A stretch of DNA of 64,000 bases from Streptomyces sp. NRRL F-6131 (GCA_000719695.1 JOHN01000007.1:106882-170881), one strand, 5' to 3'. Shown: positions 33,155-42,252, counted from the stretch's first letter. Notes: generated from the letters alone by a model not told the origin. Numbers and translations: made by a program.

Positions 33155-33886
33155 ATGACACGCCATATCGCTTTCGAGGGCCCGCACAACTTCCGTGACC
33201 TGGGCGGCTACCCGACCGCCGACGGACGGACCGTCCGGTGGGGGCGGCTCTACCGCTCGGCCTCGCTCGGGGTGCTCGCCTCGCCCGCCGACCTGGAACG
33301 GTTCCGGGCGCTGGACATCGGCACGGTGATCGACCTGCGCTACCCGTGGGAGATCGCCCGCAAGGGCCGGGCGCCGGAGCTGGACGGCGTGGCGTACCAC
33401 AACCTCTCGATCGAGCACCGCCCCTACGACCAGGCCGAGATCGATCCGGACGTCGACCCGTGGCGCTACCTGGCGGACCGTTTCGCCGAGGTGGCCGAGG
33501 ACGGGGTCGCGGAGATCCGTGCCGTCCTCGAACTCATCGCCGACGCCGACCGCCCGGTGGTCTTCCACTGCGCCTCCGGCAAGGACCGCACCGGACTGAT
33601 CGCCGCCCTGGTGCTGAGCCTGCTCGGGGTCGGCGAGGACGAGGTGGCCGCCGACTTCGCGCTCACCGAACTGGTCACCGCCCGGCTGGTGGCCGACTGG
33701 CACGCCGCCAACCCGGGGCGCACGCTCCGCTGGCCGGGCTTCGGCCGCGCGCCGGAGGAGGTCATCCGGCTCACCCTCGCGGACCTGACCGCCGCGCACG
33801 GCTCGGTCCACGCCTACGTCACCGGCGCCGTCGGCGTCGACGAGGCGCTGATCGGCCGACTGCGCGCCGGGCTGCTCTCGGCCTGA
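33155..33886 (+). CDS. Tyrosine/phosphoinositide-type phosphatase
   Basis: 243 residues. The signature HCASGKDRTG has the catalytic Cys and Arg of the Cx5R family; the Lys-Asp form is typical of the MptpB-like dual-specificity group. FRDLGGYPTADGR and LYRSASLGVL are the family N-terminal motifs. It probably acts on tyrosine or lipid phosphates; the substrate is unknown. Leaderless. Confidence 0.88.
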   Translation: MTRHIAFEGPHNFRDLGGYPTADGRTVRWGRLYRSASLGVLASPADLERFRALDIGTVIDLRYPWEIARKGRAPELDGVAYHNLSIEHRPYDQAEIDPDVDPWRYLADRFAEVAEDGVAEIRAVLELIADADRPVVFHCASGKDRTGLIAALVLSLLGVGEDEVAADFALTELVTARLVADWHAANPGRTLRWPGFGRAPEEVIRLTLADLTAAHGSVHAYVTGAVGVDEALIGRLRAGLLSA

Positions 33887-33949
33887 CCCGCCGGCGTCGG
33901 CACCCGGCCCGGGGCCCGACGGGGGCGACCAGCACGGGACGGCGGCACC

Positions 33950-33969
33950 GGCCGGTCGACGGACCGGCC
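33950..33969. terminator. Short hairpin between convergent genes
   Basis: GGCCGGTC and GACCGGCC pair over 8 bp around a GACG loop between the phosphatase and pentapeptide genes. Confidence 0.4.
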
Positions 33970-33982
33970 ACCGCCGCCCGCC

Positions 33983-34924
33983 TCAGCGGCGGCGCGGCCG
34001 GCCCGACCGGCCGCCCCCGCCGCCCCGCGGCCGTCCGCCGGAGCGGGTGCCGCCCTGCGGCTCGCGGGCGGCGCGACCGGCGGCGGCCGCGGGTGCCGCC
34101 CCCGCCGCCCCCGCCGTCTCCGGCCAGTGGGCCGGACGCTCCAGGCCGGCCGGCAGGCGGGTGGTGGCGTCGCCGCGGGCCGCGTGGAGCTGGGCCTGGG
34201 TGAGGAAGAGCGCCTCGGTCAGATCGGCACCGGCCAGGTTCGCGTCCCGCAGGTCCGCGCCGACCAGGTCGGCGAGCCGCAGGTCCGCCCCGGACAGGTC
34301 GGCCGCGACCAGCAGCGCGCCGCGCAGGTTGGCGCCCCGCAGGTCCGCCCCGCGCAGCCGGGCGCCGAAGAGGTCCGCGCCCCGGTGGTCGCGTCGGCGG
34401 GGGACGGCGGCCCGGACCAGCTCGCCGGCCCGGAGCAGCAGCTCGGCCACCGCCTGCCGGTGGGCGGGGACGTCGACCGCCAGGATCTCCTCCGGTGTGC
34501 CGCCGGCCAGTCGCTCGGTCTCCTCCAGGGCCCGGCGGAGCTCCCCGTGCAGGGAGCGGGCCGGGGCGAAGGTGAGCGCCTCGGCGAGGTACCGGAGCAA
34601 CTCGTGCAGCTGCCGCACCACCGGGAACACCTCGAACATCGTCCCGGCGGTCTCCGGCGCCTCCCGCCAGCTGCGCCCGCCGAAGGTCACCTGGGAGACG
34701 TGCTGGCCGGCCCCGAAGCAGTCGTACACCGTGCAGCCCGGGAAGCCGCTGTCGCGCAGCCGCTCGTGGATCCCGCAGGTGAAGTCGGTCTGCAGGTTGC
34801 GGCAGGGCGTTCCGGCGGCCTTGTCGACGGCGAAGTCCCCGCCGGCGGCGAACGGCAGCGCCGCGCAGCACAGCCCGAAGCAGCTCCCGCAGTCGGAGAC
34901 GAGGTTGAGGCTCGGGACGCTCAC
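33983..34924 (-). CDS. Cys-rich, pentapeptide-repeat protein
   Basis: 313 residues. The first 75 hold nine Cys (CGSCFGLCC, then CRNL, FTCGIHE, GCTVYDC), a likely metal or Fe-S site. A helical middle part (80-175) leads to about nine pentapeptide repeats, A(D/N)LXX type ([20 protein letters not shown]). The tail is Gly/Arg-rich. Pentapeptide proteins form right-handed beta helices, some mimicking DNA. Role unknown. Start ATG 34924. Confidence 0.8.
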   Translation of the reverse strand: MSVPSLNLVSDCGSCFGLCCAALPFAAGGDFAVDKAAGTPCRNLQTDFTCGIHERLRDSGFPGCTVYDCFGAGQHVSQVTFGGRSWREAPETAGTMFEVFPVVRQLHELLRYLAEALTFAPARSLHGELRRALEETERLAGGTPEEILAVDVPAHRQAVAELLLRAGELVRAAVPRRRDHRGADLFGARLRGADLRGANLRGALLVAADLSGADLRLADLVGADLRDANLAGADLTEALFLTQAQLHAARGDATTRLPAGLERPAHWPETAGAAGAAPAAAAGRAAREPQGGTRSGGRPRGGGGGRSGRPRRR

Positions 34925-35040
34925 GATGGTGTTGTTCCTCCGGGACGACGGGGTGGTGCCCTGTAGAGGGTACCGACCGCTTCGAACGGTCGTCGGTTAG
35001 TGTGGTCGGCCGAACCCGAACGGCAGCACCACGGCGCGAC

Positions 35041-35064
35041 CGGCACCACGGCACCACGGCACCA
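35041..35064. repeat. 8-bp tandem repeat, 3 exact copies
   Basis: CGGCACCA occurs three times without a break, ending just before the ribosome site of the DUF2079 gene. Confidence 0.75.
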
Positions 35065-35080
35065 GCGGAGGAACCAAGGC

Positions 35081-36739
35081 ATGTCCCGGCACGACGTCTC
35101 GCCGTACCCGGACACCGAGGGGACCACCGGGCCCGAAACGGCCACCCCGGCCCCGGCCCCCGTCACGGCCCCCGTCACGGCCCCGGCCGAACGCGCCCTC
35201 CGGCTCCCGCCCCGGGCCCGCACCGTCGGGCTCACCCTGCTCTGCTTCGTGGTCTGCCTCGCGATCGGCGCCCAGCAGTGGACCACCGCCCAGCTCGGCG
35301 GCTTCGACCTCGGGATCTTCGACCAGGGCGTGCGCGGCTACGCGCACCTGGGGCTGCCGATCTCCTCGCTGAAGAGCTTCCACCACGAGTTCCCGCCCGG
35401 GTTCTCGCTCCTCGGGGACCACTTCTCCCCGGTGATCGCGCTGATGGCGCCGCTCTACTGGCTCTGGGACGACCCGCGCTCCCTGCTCCTCGGCCAGGCG
35501 CTCTGCTTCGCCGCCGGTGTACCGCTGATCCGCCGGATCGCCGGCCGCTGCTTCGCCGACGCCGACCCCCGCACCGCCCGCCGCGCCGCCGATCTGGCCG
35601 CGCTCGCGTACGGGCTGGGGTGGCCGCTGCTGGTGGCCTCGCGCGGCGGATTCCACGAGGTGGCGTTCGCGGTGCCGCTCACCCTGCTGATGCTGGAGCG
35701 CGGGATGGCCCGGCAGTACTGGGCGTCGGCGCTGGCCGGGCTGCTGCTGTGCTGCACCAAGGAGGACATGGGCCTGGCGGTCGGCGCCTACGGCCTGGTG
35801 CTGCTGCTGCGGGCCCGGCGGGACCAGGACCCCGCCCGCCGCCGGCCGGCCGTGCGCTGGGGCGTGGGGCTGCTGATCGGCGGCCCGCTCGCCTCGGCGG
35901 TCGCCATCGCCGCGCTGGTGCCGGCGATGGGCGGGGTGCCCGGCTACTACTGGAACTACCAGGCGCTCGGCGCGGACGGCGGCTCGGCGGCCTCCAACGT
36001 CCTGGCCGACCCGACCCTGCTGGTGTCGGCCTTCTTCGACGCCCCGCTGAAGCCGCTGCTGCTGCTCTGGATCTTCGGCACCCTGTTCGCCCTGCCGCTG
36101 CGCTCCGCGACCGTGCTGCTCGCCGTCCCGCTGCTCGCCGAACGGGTGCTGTCCAGCAACCCGAACCACTGGTCGGTCGCCCGCCACTACGACGCGTTCC
36201 TGTGGCCGATCCTGCTGGTCGCGGCGCTGGAGGTGCTGGGCCGCTGCCACGGCCGCGCGCTCACCCGGCGGCTCGGCGTGGCGGCCGCGGCCGTCACCGT
36301 CGCGGCCGCCGTCCCACTGGGCCTGGCGAACCTGTTCGTGCCGGCCCACTGGCAACCCAAGGCGAGCGAGGCGGCGCTGCTGCGCGGCGCGGCGCTCGTC
36401 CCGGACGGCGCCTCCGTGGAGGCCGACAACCAGGCGGCGCCGCGACTGACCGCCCGGGCGGACGTGGTGCTGGTGGACGAGAAGCCGCGCGGGCGCGCGT
36501 ACGTGCTGATCCGCGCGGACAAGCGGTCCTTCCCGTTCCGGACCGACCGGGAGCAGGCCGCCAGGATCGAGCTGCTGCTGGCGCACGGGTACCGGACGGT
36601 CTGGTCGGAGGACGGCGTGCACCTGCTGCACCGGGAGGGCACCGAGCCGGTCCCGGGCGAGCAGGTGCCGGGCCCGGACGCCACCCCGTACCAGGACGAG
36701 GTGCCGTCGGACGTGGGCCACAACCTCTTCCGCGGCTGA
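35081..36739 (+). CDS. DUF2079 multi-pass membrane protein
   Basis: 552 residues. About 45 disordered N-terminal residues precede a membrane domain of about ten segments. The family motif GGFDLGIFDQGVRGYAHLG comes after the first helix; FHHEFPPGFSLLGDHFSP and TKEDMGLAVGAYGL follow. DUF2079 proteins look like polyprenyl-linked glycosyltransferases of the GT-C class, but activity is unproven. ATG 35081 has GCGGAGGAA upstream. Confidence 0.9.
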   Translation: MSRHDVSPYPDTEGTTGPETATPAPAPVTAPVTAPAERALRLPPRARTVGLTLLCFVVCLAIGAQQWTTAQLGGFDLGIFDQGVRGYAHLGLPISSLKSFHHEFPPGFSLLGDHFSPVIALMAPLYWLWDDPRSLLLGQALCFAAGVPLIRRIAGRCFADADPRTARRAADLAALAYGLGWPLLVASRGGFHEVAFAVPLTLLMLERGMARQYWASALAGLLLCCTKEDMGLAVGAYGLVLLLRARRDQDPARRRPAVRWGVGLLIGGPLASAVAIAALVPAMGGVPGYYWNYQALGADGGSAASNVLADPTLLVSAFFDAPLKPLLLLWIFGTLFALPLRSATVLLAVPLLAERVLSSNPNHWSVARHYDAFLWPILLVAALEVLGRCHGRALTRRLGVAAAAVTVAAAVPLGLANLFVPAHWQPKASEAALLRGAALVPDGASVEADNQAAPRLTARADVVLVDEKPRGRAYVLIRADKRSFPFRTDREQAARIELLLAHGYRTVWSEDGVHLLHREGTEPVPGEQVPGPDATPYQDEVPSDVGHNLFRG

Positions 36740-36788
36740 CGACCGGCCTGGCCCGCCCGCACCGACCGGCGGCCGACCGGTCTCGCGC

Positions 36789-37586
36789 TCAGCCCTCGTA
36801 CGGCGCCAGCTCGGCGCGCTTGGGCGGGCGGCCGTCGCCGGAGGAGCGGCCGGTGAGCCGGCGGCCGATCCACGGGCCGAGGTGGGTGCGGGCCCAGCGG
36901 GCGTCAGCGGCCAGCTTCTCGGAGCGGGTCGGCGGGGCGACGGTCGGCAGCGGCGCGCGCCAGTCGGAGCCGACGGGACGGCCGAGCGACTCCAGGACGG
37001 CCTCGGCGACCCGGCGGTGGCCCTCGGGCGAGAGGTGCAGCCGGTCCTCCGCCCAGAGCCGGCGGTCGTCGAAGCAGGGTGCGGAGAAGAGGTCGACCAC
37101 GGCGATGCCCGGGTCCTGGGCGAGCTCGTGGACGAAGGCCTTCATCCGCAGGATGGCGGGGAGCAGCCGGGCCGAGCCGGCCATCCGCCGGGTGGGGTCG
37201 GTGCTGGTGAACAGCACCACGGTCGCACCGCCGGCCCGCAGCCGGGTGGCGGCGGCGCCGAGCAGCTCCTCGACCCGGGCGATGTCGCAGCGCGGCCGCA
37301 GCACGTCGTTGAGCCCGCCGGCCAGGGTGACCAGCTCGGCGCCCATGGCGGTGGCGCGGTCGACCTGTTCGTCGTGGATCTGACCGATGAGCTTGCCGCG
37401 GACGGCGAGGTTGGCGTACTGGAAGCCGTCGGCCGGACGTTCGGCGGCGAGCCGGGCGGCGAGGCGGTCGGCCCAGCCGCGGTACTGGCCGTCGGGCAGC
37501 AGGTCGTCGCACATGCCCTCGGTGAAGGAGTCCCCGACGGCGACGTAACTGCGGAAGGCGGTGGGCGTGTTCTCCGTGTTCTCCAT
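36789..37586 (-). CDS. Cytoplasmic SGNH/GDSL hydrolase
   Basis: 265 residues. Block I is AVGDSFTEG with the catalytic Ser, Gly in NLAVRGKL, Asn in LAGGLNDVL and the Asp-His pair in AEDRLHLSPEGH. No signal peptide. It likely cleaves esters of unknown substrates. The tail is basic (after about 215). Confidence 0.88.
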   Translation of the reverse strand: MENTENTPTAFRSYVAVGDSFTEGMCDDLLPDGQYRGWADRLAARLAAERPADGFQYANLAVRGKLIGQIHDEQVDRATAMGAELVTLAGGLNDVLRPRCDIARVEELLGAAATRLRAGGATVVLFTSTDPTRRMAGSARLLPAILRMKAFVHELAQDPGIAVVDLFSAPCFDDRRLWAEDRLHLSPEGHRRVAEAVLESLGRPVGSDWRAPLPTVAPPTRSEKLAADARWARTHLGPWIGRRLTGRSSGDGRPPKRAELAPYEG

Positions 37587-37905
37587 GGCTCGACGATCGT
37601 ACGCGCGCCCCGGAGGCGGCCGACGCCGGCCCGGTCCACCGCCCCCGGCCGCCCCGCATCAACGGCCGCGGCAAGCGGACGCCGATCCCCCGTTGATCGG
37701 AGGGGTGCAGAGTGGAGCACGTCGGGAGGAACGGCCGGGGGGGAACACCGGGCCGTACGCGCTCCGGCACCCAGCACCGGGGGAGCTGGGCGTCGCAGCC
37801 GCTCCCCACCGCCGGTCGCGGGCGCGGCACCCCCCACGCGGGAGCCCCCGCGACCGGCCGCTCGACCGGGACCGGCCGGACCTCAGCCGGACCGCCGGCC
37901 GGACC
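37587..37905. other. Gap between the SGNH and HxlR genes
   Basis: 319 bases with no coding signal or hairpin that I can support. The end of the gap holds one copy of an 18-bp sequence repeated in the HxlR gene end. Confidence 0.6.
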
Positions 37906-37912
37906 TCAGCCG
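37872..37912. repeat. 18-bp direct repeat at the HxlR gene end
   Basis: CCGGCCGGACCTCAGCCG is at 37872-37889 and again exactly at 37895-37912. The second copy includes the HxlR stop region; the first lies outside the gene. A short duplication has extended the 3' end. Confidence 0.75.
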
Positions 37913-38328
37913 ACCAGAACCTCGTCCGCCGCGTCCGTGGCGTCCACGACCTCCGCCGCGTCCGCCGGGCCGGTGACCCAGTGCGTCCGCACCGCGTCGG
38001 TCGGCCGCTGCTCCCCCAGCGCGTCCAGCCCCCAGCTGCCGAGCGCCTCGACGACCGGTCGCAGCGCGGCCCCACGCCCCGTCAGCTCGTAGACCGTGGC
38101 GTTGGCCGGCCGTTCGAGCCGGCGCCGCTCGACGACGCCCTCGCTCTCCAACTGCTTGAGCCGCGCGGCGAGGATGTCGGTGGAGACGCCGGGGAGATCG
38201 GCGTGCAGGTCGGTGTAGCGGCGCGGGCCGGCCAGGAGTTCACGGACGATCAGGAGGCTCCAGCGCTCCCCCACCGCGTCCAGGGCGCGGGCGACGGCGC
38301 AGTACTGGTCGTAGCTTCGGCGTGACAT
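37906..38328 (-). CDS. HxlR-family winged-helix regulator
   Basis: 140 residues. SYDQYCAVARALDAVGERW and LLIVRELLAGPRRYTDLHAD lead into the wHTH (GVSTDILAARLKQLESEGVV). The tail is rich in Ala, Asp and Val (ADAAEVVDATDAADEVL). ATG 38328 is used; ATG 38340 would add four residues. It is divergent from the aminotransferase gene with two interlocked palindromes in the gap, a typical autoregulated layout. Confidence 0.88.
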   Translation of the reverse strand: MSRRSYDQYCAVARALDAVGERWSLLIVRELLAGPRRYTDLHADLPGVSTDILAARLKQLESEGVVERRRLERPANATVYELTGRGAALRPVVEALGSWGLDALGEQRPTDAVRTHWVTGPADAAEVVDATDAADEVLVG

Positions 38329-38350
38329 GTGGATCAGCATAGCCAAAAGG

Positions 38351-38375
38351 TTGGACTTTCCAAGTGCGTACTTGG
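38351..38375. promoter_or_regulatory. Interlocked palindromes in the HxlR promoter region
   Basis: TTGGACTTTCCAA (38351-38363, arms TTGGA and TCCAA) and CCAAGTGCGTACTTGG (38360-38375, arms CCAAGT and ACTTGG) share CCAA. They lie 23 bases before the HxlR start. The likely operator for HxlR and the divergent aminotransferase. Confidence 0.65.
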
Positions 38376-38425
38376 TAGAACAAAGCAACCAGGATCGACG
38401 TGGGGTGACGGTCGGGAGGCCACCG

Positions 38426-39640
38426 ATGGAGTTTCGGCAGTCCAGCAAGCTGAATGACGTGTGTTACGAGATCCGCGGCCCGGTCGTCGACCAGGCCAAC
38501 GCGCTGGAGGAGGCCGGGCACAGCGTGCTCCGGCTGAACACCGGCAACCCGGCCACGTTCGGCTTCGAGGCGCCGGAGGAGATCCTCCAGGACATCATCC
38601 GCAACCTCCCGCGCGCCCACGGCTACAGCGACTCGCGCGGCATCCTGCCGGCCCGCCGCGCGGTCGTGCAGTACTACCAGCAGCGCGGCGTCGACGGCGT
38701 CACCGTCAACGACGTCTACCTCGGCAACGGCGTCTCGGAGCTGATCCAGATGGCCGTCACCGCACTGGTGGACGACGGCGACGAGGTGCTCGTCCCGATG
38801 CCCGACTACCCGCTCTGGACGGCGGTGGTCCGGCTGGCCGGCGGCAAGGCGGTGCACTACGTCTGCGACGAGGGGGCGGACTGGTTCCCCGACCTCGACG
38901 ACATCGCCGCCAAGATCACCGCCCGCACCAAGGCGATCGTGGTCATCAACCCCAACAACCCCACCGGCGCCGTCTACCCGAAGGAACTCCTGGAGGGCAT
39001 CCTCGACCTCGCCCGCCGCCACCAGCTGATGGTGCTGGCCGACGAGATCTACGACAAGATCCTCTACGACGACGTCGAGCACCACTGCCTGGCCGCCCTG
39101 GCCGACGACGTGCTCACCCTCACCTTCAACGGCCTCTCCAAGTCCTACCGGGTGGCCGGCTTCCGCAGCGGCTGGCTGGTCGTCTCCGGCCCCAAGCAGC
39201 ACGCGAGCGACTACCTGGAGGGCCTCACCATGCTCTCCGGCATGCGGCTCTGCCCGAACGTACCCGCCCAGTACGCCGTCCAGGCCGCGCTCGGCGGCCA
39301 CCAGTCGATCAACGACCTGGTCCTGCCGGGCGGCCGGCTCGCCGAACAGCGCGACGTCGCGCACCGGGCGCTGAACGAGATCCCCGGCGTCAGCTGCGTC
39401 AAGCCCAAGGGCGCGCTGTACGCCTTCGCCAGGCTCGACCCGGCCGTCCACCGGATCGTCGACGACGAGCGCTTCGTCCTGGACCTGCTGCTCCGCGAGA
39501 AGATCCACGTCGTCCAGGGCACCGGCTTCAACTGGCCCCGCCCCGACCACTTCCGCTTCGTCACCCTCCCCCGCGCCGACGACCTGGAGACGGCCATCAA
39601 CCGCATCGGCCGCTTCCTCGCCACCTACCGCCAGGTCTGA
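38426..39640 (+). CDS. PLP-dependent aminotransferase (AlaA-like)
   Basis: 404 residues, fold-type I class I. GNGVSELIQMAV binds the PLP phosphate, NPNNPTGA is the family motif, ADEIYDKI carries the PLP Asp and Tyr, and NGLSKSYRVAGFRSGW carries the PLP Lys. FRFVTLP with Arg at the end binds the carboxylate. It resembles the alanine/valine-type enzymes of actinomycetes. GGGAGG precedes ATG 38426. It is divergent from the HxlR gene and ends in a strong terminator. Confidence 0.9.
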   Translation: MEFRQSSKLNDVCYEIRGPVVDQANALEEAGHSVLRLNTGNPATFGFEAPEEILQDIIRNLPRAHGYSDSRGILPARRAVVQYYQQRGVDGVTVNDVYLGNGVSELIQMAVTALVDDGDEVLVPMPDYPLWTAVVRLAGGKAVHYVCDEGADWFPDLDDIAAKITARTKAIVVINPNNPTGAVYPKELLEGILDLARRHQLMVLADEIYDKILYDDVEHHCLAALADDVLTLTFNGLSKSYRVAGFRSGWLVVSGPKQHASDYLEGLTMLSGMRLCPNVPAQYAVQAALGGHQSINDLVLPGGRLAEQRDVAHRALNEIPGVSCVKPKGALYAFARLDPAVHRIVDDERFVLDLLLREKIHVVQGTGFNWPRPDHFRFVTLPRADDLETAINRIGRFLATYRQV

Positions 39641-39654
39641 CACCGGATCCCCCG

Positions 39655-39694
39655 CCGCCGAAGGCCCCGCGACCCACCGCGGGGCCTTCGGCGG
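39655..39694 (+). terminator. 17-bp perfect hairpin terminator
   Basis: CCGCCGAAGGCCCCGCG and CGCGGGGCCTTCGGCGG (39655-39671, 39678-39694) pair without mismatch around an ACCCAC loop. Confidence 0.9.
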
Positions 39695-39781
39695 CTTCGT
39701 GACGGGGATTCCATTTTCAATTCGGGCATAAAGCATCAAACCATGTCATTTCTGCTTGCCAATATCCCGGCGGGGCCGTTA

Positions 39782-39811
39782 ATGTGGATGACGTGGATAG
39801 ATTTGCCACAT
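39782..39811. promoter_or_regulatory. vapBC operator
   Basis: ATGTGG (39782-39787) and CCACAT (39806-39811) are perfect inverted arms 18 bases apart, with a second GTGG at 39793-39796. It is in AT-rich DNA just before vapB, where VapB-VapC complexes bind. Confidence 0.55.
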
Positions 39812-39830
39812 CATCAACGGAGGCGCGAAA

Positions 39831-40055
39831 ATGAGTATGACCAACGTCGACGTCGACGACGCGATCCTCGCCGAGGCCATGCGCCTCATGGGCACCAGTA
39901 CCAAGAAGGACACGATCAACGGGGCCCTCGCCGACTACGTCAACCGACTGAAGCGGATCGAGGCCCTGGAGAGGCTGACCGCCCGGGCGGCCCGAGGAGA
40001 GTTCGACCCGACGGAACGGATCCATCAGGCCCGGAAGACGGGCGGGGAGGAATGA
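39831..40055 (+). CDS. vapB: VapB-type antitoxin
   Basis: 74 residues: MSMTNVDVDDAILAEAMRLM, TSTKKDTINGALADYV and a basic-acidic tail for toxin binding. It is the ribbon-helix-helix type that binds DNA as a dimer and blocks the PIN toxin. GGAGG 7 bases before ATG 39831. The vapC start is 3 bases after its stop. Confidence 0.85.
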   Translation: MSMTNVDVDDAILAEAMRLMGTSTKKDTINGALADYVNRLKRIEALERLTARAARGEFDPTERIHQARKTGGEE

Positions 40056-40058
40056 CAC

Positions 40059-40478
40059 ATGAGCGACATGGGCTACCTGATCGACACCTCGGGATTCGTC
40101 CATCTGATGCGCGACCCGGCAGCGCTCGACCGGTGGCGGGGGCCCCTGGAGTCCGGCCTCGTCCGGATCGCCAAGGTGACCAAGGCGGAGATCCTCTACT
40201 CGGCCACCGGCCCGGCGCACCGTGACGACCTGGAGGAGGAACTCAACGACCTCTTCGGGCCGGCACTCGGCATCCCCAAGGGGGGTGAGGACTGGGCCCT
40301 CAACGCCCAGTACAAGCTCACTCAGAAGGGCCGGCACCGCTCGGCCGGCGCGGTGGACCTGTTGCTGTGCTCGGTCGCGGCCCACCACAACTACCCGGTG
40401 CTGCACGTGGACAACGACTTCGTCACCGTCTCCCGGATCCTCACCGAACTCAGGGAGCGGGACGTCCGCGGGTCCTGA
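40059..40478 (+). CDS. vapC: VapC PIN-domain ribonuclease toxin
   Basis: 139 residues with a full PIN set: Asp in LIDTSGFVHLM (residue 9), Glu in VTKAEILYS, Asp in AGAVDLLLCSVA and Asp in VDNDFVTVSRI. It is predicted to cleave tRNA or rRNA as known VapC do. The active site is intact, so the pair should be functional. The ribosome site GGGGAGG is inside vapB. Confidence 0.88.
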   Translation: MSDMGYLIDTSGFVHLMRDPAALDRWRGPLESGLVRIAKVTKAEILYSATGPAHRDDLEEELNDLFGPALGIPKGGEDWALNAQYKLTQKGRHRSAGAVDLLLCSVAAHHNYPVLHVDNDFVTVSRILTELRERDVRGS

Positions 40479-40487
40479 CCCCGGGGC

Positions 40488-40554
40488 GGACACGAAGCCC
40501 CCTGCCGACTGCTCGGACCCGCCGAGCGGTGGGCAGGGGGCTTCACTCGTGTCC
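40488..40554. terminator. Multi-stem terminator between vapC and the phosphatase
   Basis: An outer GGACAC/GTGTCC, a middle 12-bp stem AAGCCCCCTGCC/GGCAGGGGGCTT (40495-40506, 40532-40543) and an inner CTCGG/CCGAG nest in one structure. It separates convergent genes and could work in both directions. Confidence 0.8.
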
Positions 40555-40584
40555 GGCCCGCGACGCCGGACCGCTGGCCCGGGG

Positions 40585-42252
40585 CTACCAGCCCCAGCCG
40601 CCGCCCTCGCCGTCGTCGTCACGGTCGCCGTCCCAGCCCTCGCCGACCGTGCGCAGGACCGTGTAGTGGTCGACCCGGGTGCCGTCCTCCGCCAGGGCGG
40701 TGACCGTCATCTCGGACTTCATGCCCAGGTGTGCGGGCTTCACGTCCACCCTGATGAAGGAGTAGCCGGTGTAGCGCACCCGCGACCACTCCACCTTCTC
40801 GGTCACCTTGCCGCCGCCCTCGGCGAAGTAGAAGGTGTCCACCGAGTCGAGGCGCTGCTCGTGGCCCTCGTAGGTGTCCGGGGCGTCGAAGCGGTACAGG
40901 CTGCGGCCGGCCGCGCCCGCCGTCACGTAGACCACGCCGTCGGTGGCCGGTTCGACGGTGGCGCCGCTCGGGACCGCCTTGGACACCTTGTTGCCGAGGA
41001 TCGCGTCGGTGCGCTCGTAGACGTGGTTGTGACCGTTGATCACCAGGTCGACCCGGTACTTCTCGAACAGCGGCACCCACGCCTCGCGCACCCCGCCCTC
41101 GGAGGCGTGCTGGTGGGTGGTGGAGAAGGCGCAGTGGTGGAAGAAGACCACCACGAAGTCGACGGTCTCGTCGCCCCGCAGGTCCTTGAGGGTGCGCTCC
41201 AGCCAGCGGGTCTGCCGGCCCGCCGAGACGCCCAGGTTGGCGGGGATCTCGTAGGAGACGTCGTTGGCGTCCAGGGATACGACGCCGACGTTCTTGTAGC
41301 GGAAGGAGTAGACGCCGGGGACGCTGCGGCGGTCCGGGCCGTTGTCCGGCAGGTAGAAGCGGGCGTTCTCGCCGCCGTAGCCGTTCGGCGAGTACCAGGC
41401 CTCCATGTCGTGGTTGCCGTAGGAGACCATCCACGGCACCGTCGAGGCGACCGTCTCGGTCTGCACCAGGAAGGCGTCCCAGGTGGTGGCGGAGTACACC
41501 GACTTGTCGGCGTCCTGGCCGGAGCCCGCCGGGTCGGCGTAACAGATGTCGCCGGCGTGCAGGTGGAAGGCCGGGTCCTGGGCCAGGATGACGTGGTCGT
41601 TGCCCTTGGCGTGGTCGCTGACCCCCTGGTCGCCGAAGGCGGTGAAGGTGAACGGCTCGTACACCTGGCCCCAGCGGTGCTCGCGCGAGGGCGCGGTGCG
41701 GAAGGTGCCGAGGGTGGAGATCGCCTGCTGCGAGGCCGGGTCGAAGCCCTGGTGACCGACGCCGTAGTAGTAGGTGGTGTCGGGGTGCAGGTCCTCCAGC
41801 GCCACGTGCAGGTAGTACTGGTCCACCGGCCGGCTGCCGGGGGTGAGCGCCGGGGTGTGCAGGGTGCGCACCTCCGCCTCGATCCGGTGGCCGAGGTCCC
41901 ACGGGTTCCTGCCGAAGCGCAGGAACGGCCGCTTCACCGGCACCGGCACCTGCCACGAGACCCGGAACTGGGTGTCCGGCTCGGGGCCGAAGGAGAGGTG
42001 ACGCCCGATCGGGGCCACCAGCGAGCCGTCGACGCCCGCGGCGGCGCCGCCGGCCAGCAGCTGCGGCGTGGCGGGGGCGGCCGAGGCGGTGCCGCTGCCC
42101 AGGACACCGCCCACGGCCAGCGCGCCCACCGAGACGGCACCGGCGCGCAGCATCCGGCGGCGGGAGAAGCGGGCCCGCAGGTACTCGTGCTGCTCGGCCG
42201 TGCTCATGCGGTCGGCGAGCTTCACCGGCACGCCCATGTTCGGAGTTTCCAT
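40585..42252 (-). CDS. Secreted purple-acid-type metallophosphatase
   Basis: 555 residues. The N-terminus has SRRRMLRAGAVSVGALAVGG, a twin-arginine signal. An FN3-like domain (about 75-180) and a metallophosphoesterase domain follow, with LHAGDICYAD, YGNHDMEAW and GHNHVYERT as metal ligands. It is likely exported folded and cleaves phosphomonoesters outside the cell. ATG 42252 has GGGAGAG upstream. Confidence 0.9.
   Translation of the reverse strand: METPNMGVPVKLADRMSTAEQHEYLRARFSRRRMLRAGAVSVGALAVGGVLGSGTASAAPATPQLLAGGAAAGVDGSLVAPIGRHLSFGPEPDTQFRVSWQVPVPVKRPFLRFGRNPWDLGHRIEAEVRTLHTPALTPGSRPVDQYYLHVALEDLHPDTTYYYGVGHQGFDPASQQAISTLGTFRTAPSREHRWGQVYEPFTFTAFGDQGVSDHAKGNDHVILAQDPAFHLHAGDICYADPAGSGQDADKSVYSATTWDAFLVQTETVASTVPWMVSYGNHDMEAWYSPNGYGGENARFYLPDNGPDRRSVPGVYSFRYKNVGVVSLDANDVSYEIPANLGVSAGRQTRWLERTLKDLRGDETVDFVVVFFHHCAFSTTHQHASEGGVREAWVPLFEKYRVDLVINGHNHVYERTDAILGNKVSKAVPSGATVEPATDGVVYVTAGAAGRSLYRFDAPDTYEGHEQRLDSVDTFYFAEGGGKVTEKVEWSRVRYTGYSFIRVDVKPAHLGMKSEMTVTALAEDGTRVDHYTVLRTVGEGWDGDRDDDGEGGGWGW

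Noticed and set aside
37587..37905. Possible lost gene between the SGNH and HxlR genes
   Set aside because: No frame in this gap gives a recognisable protein or a ribosome site; only an 18-bp repeat copy is supported.
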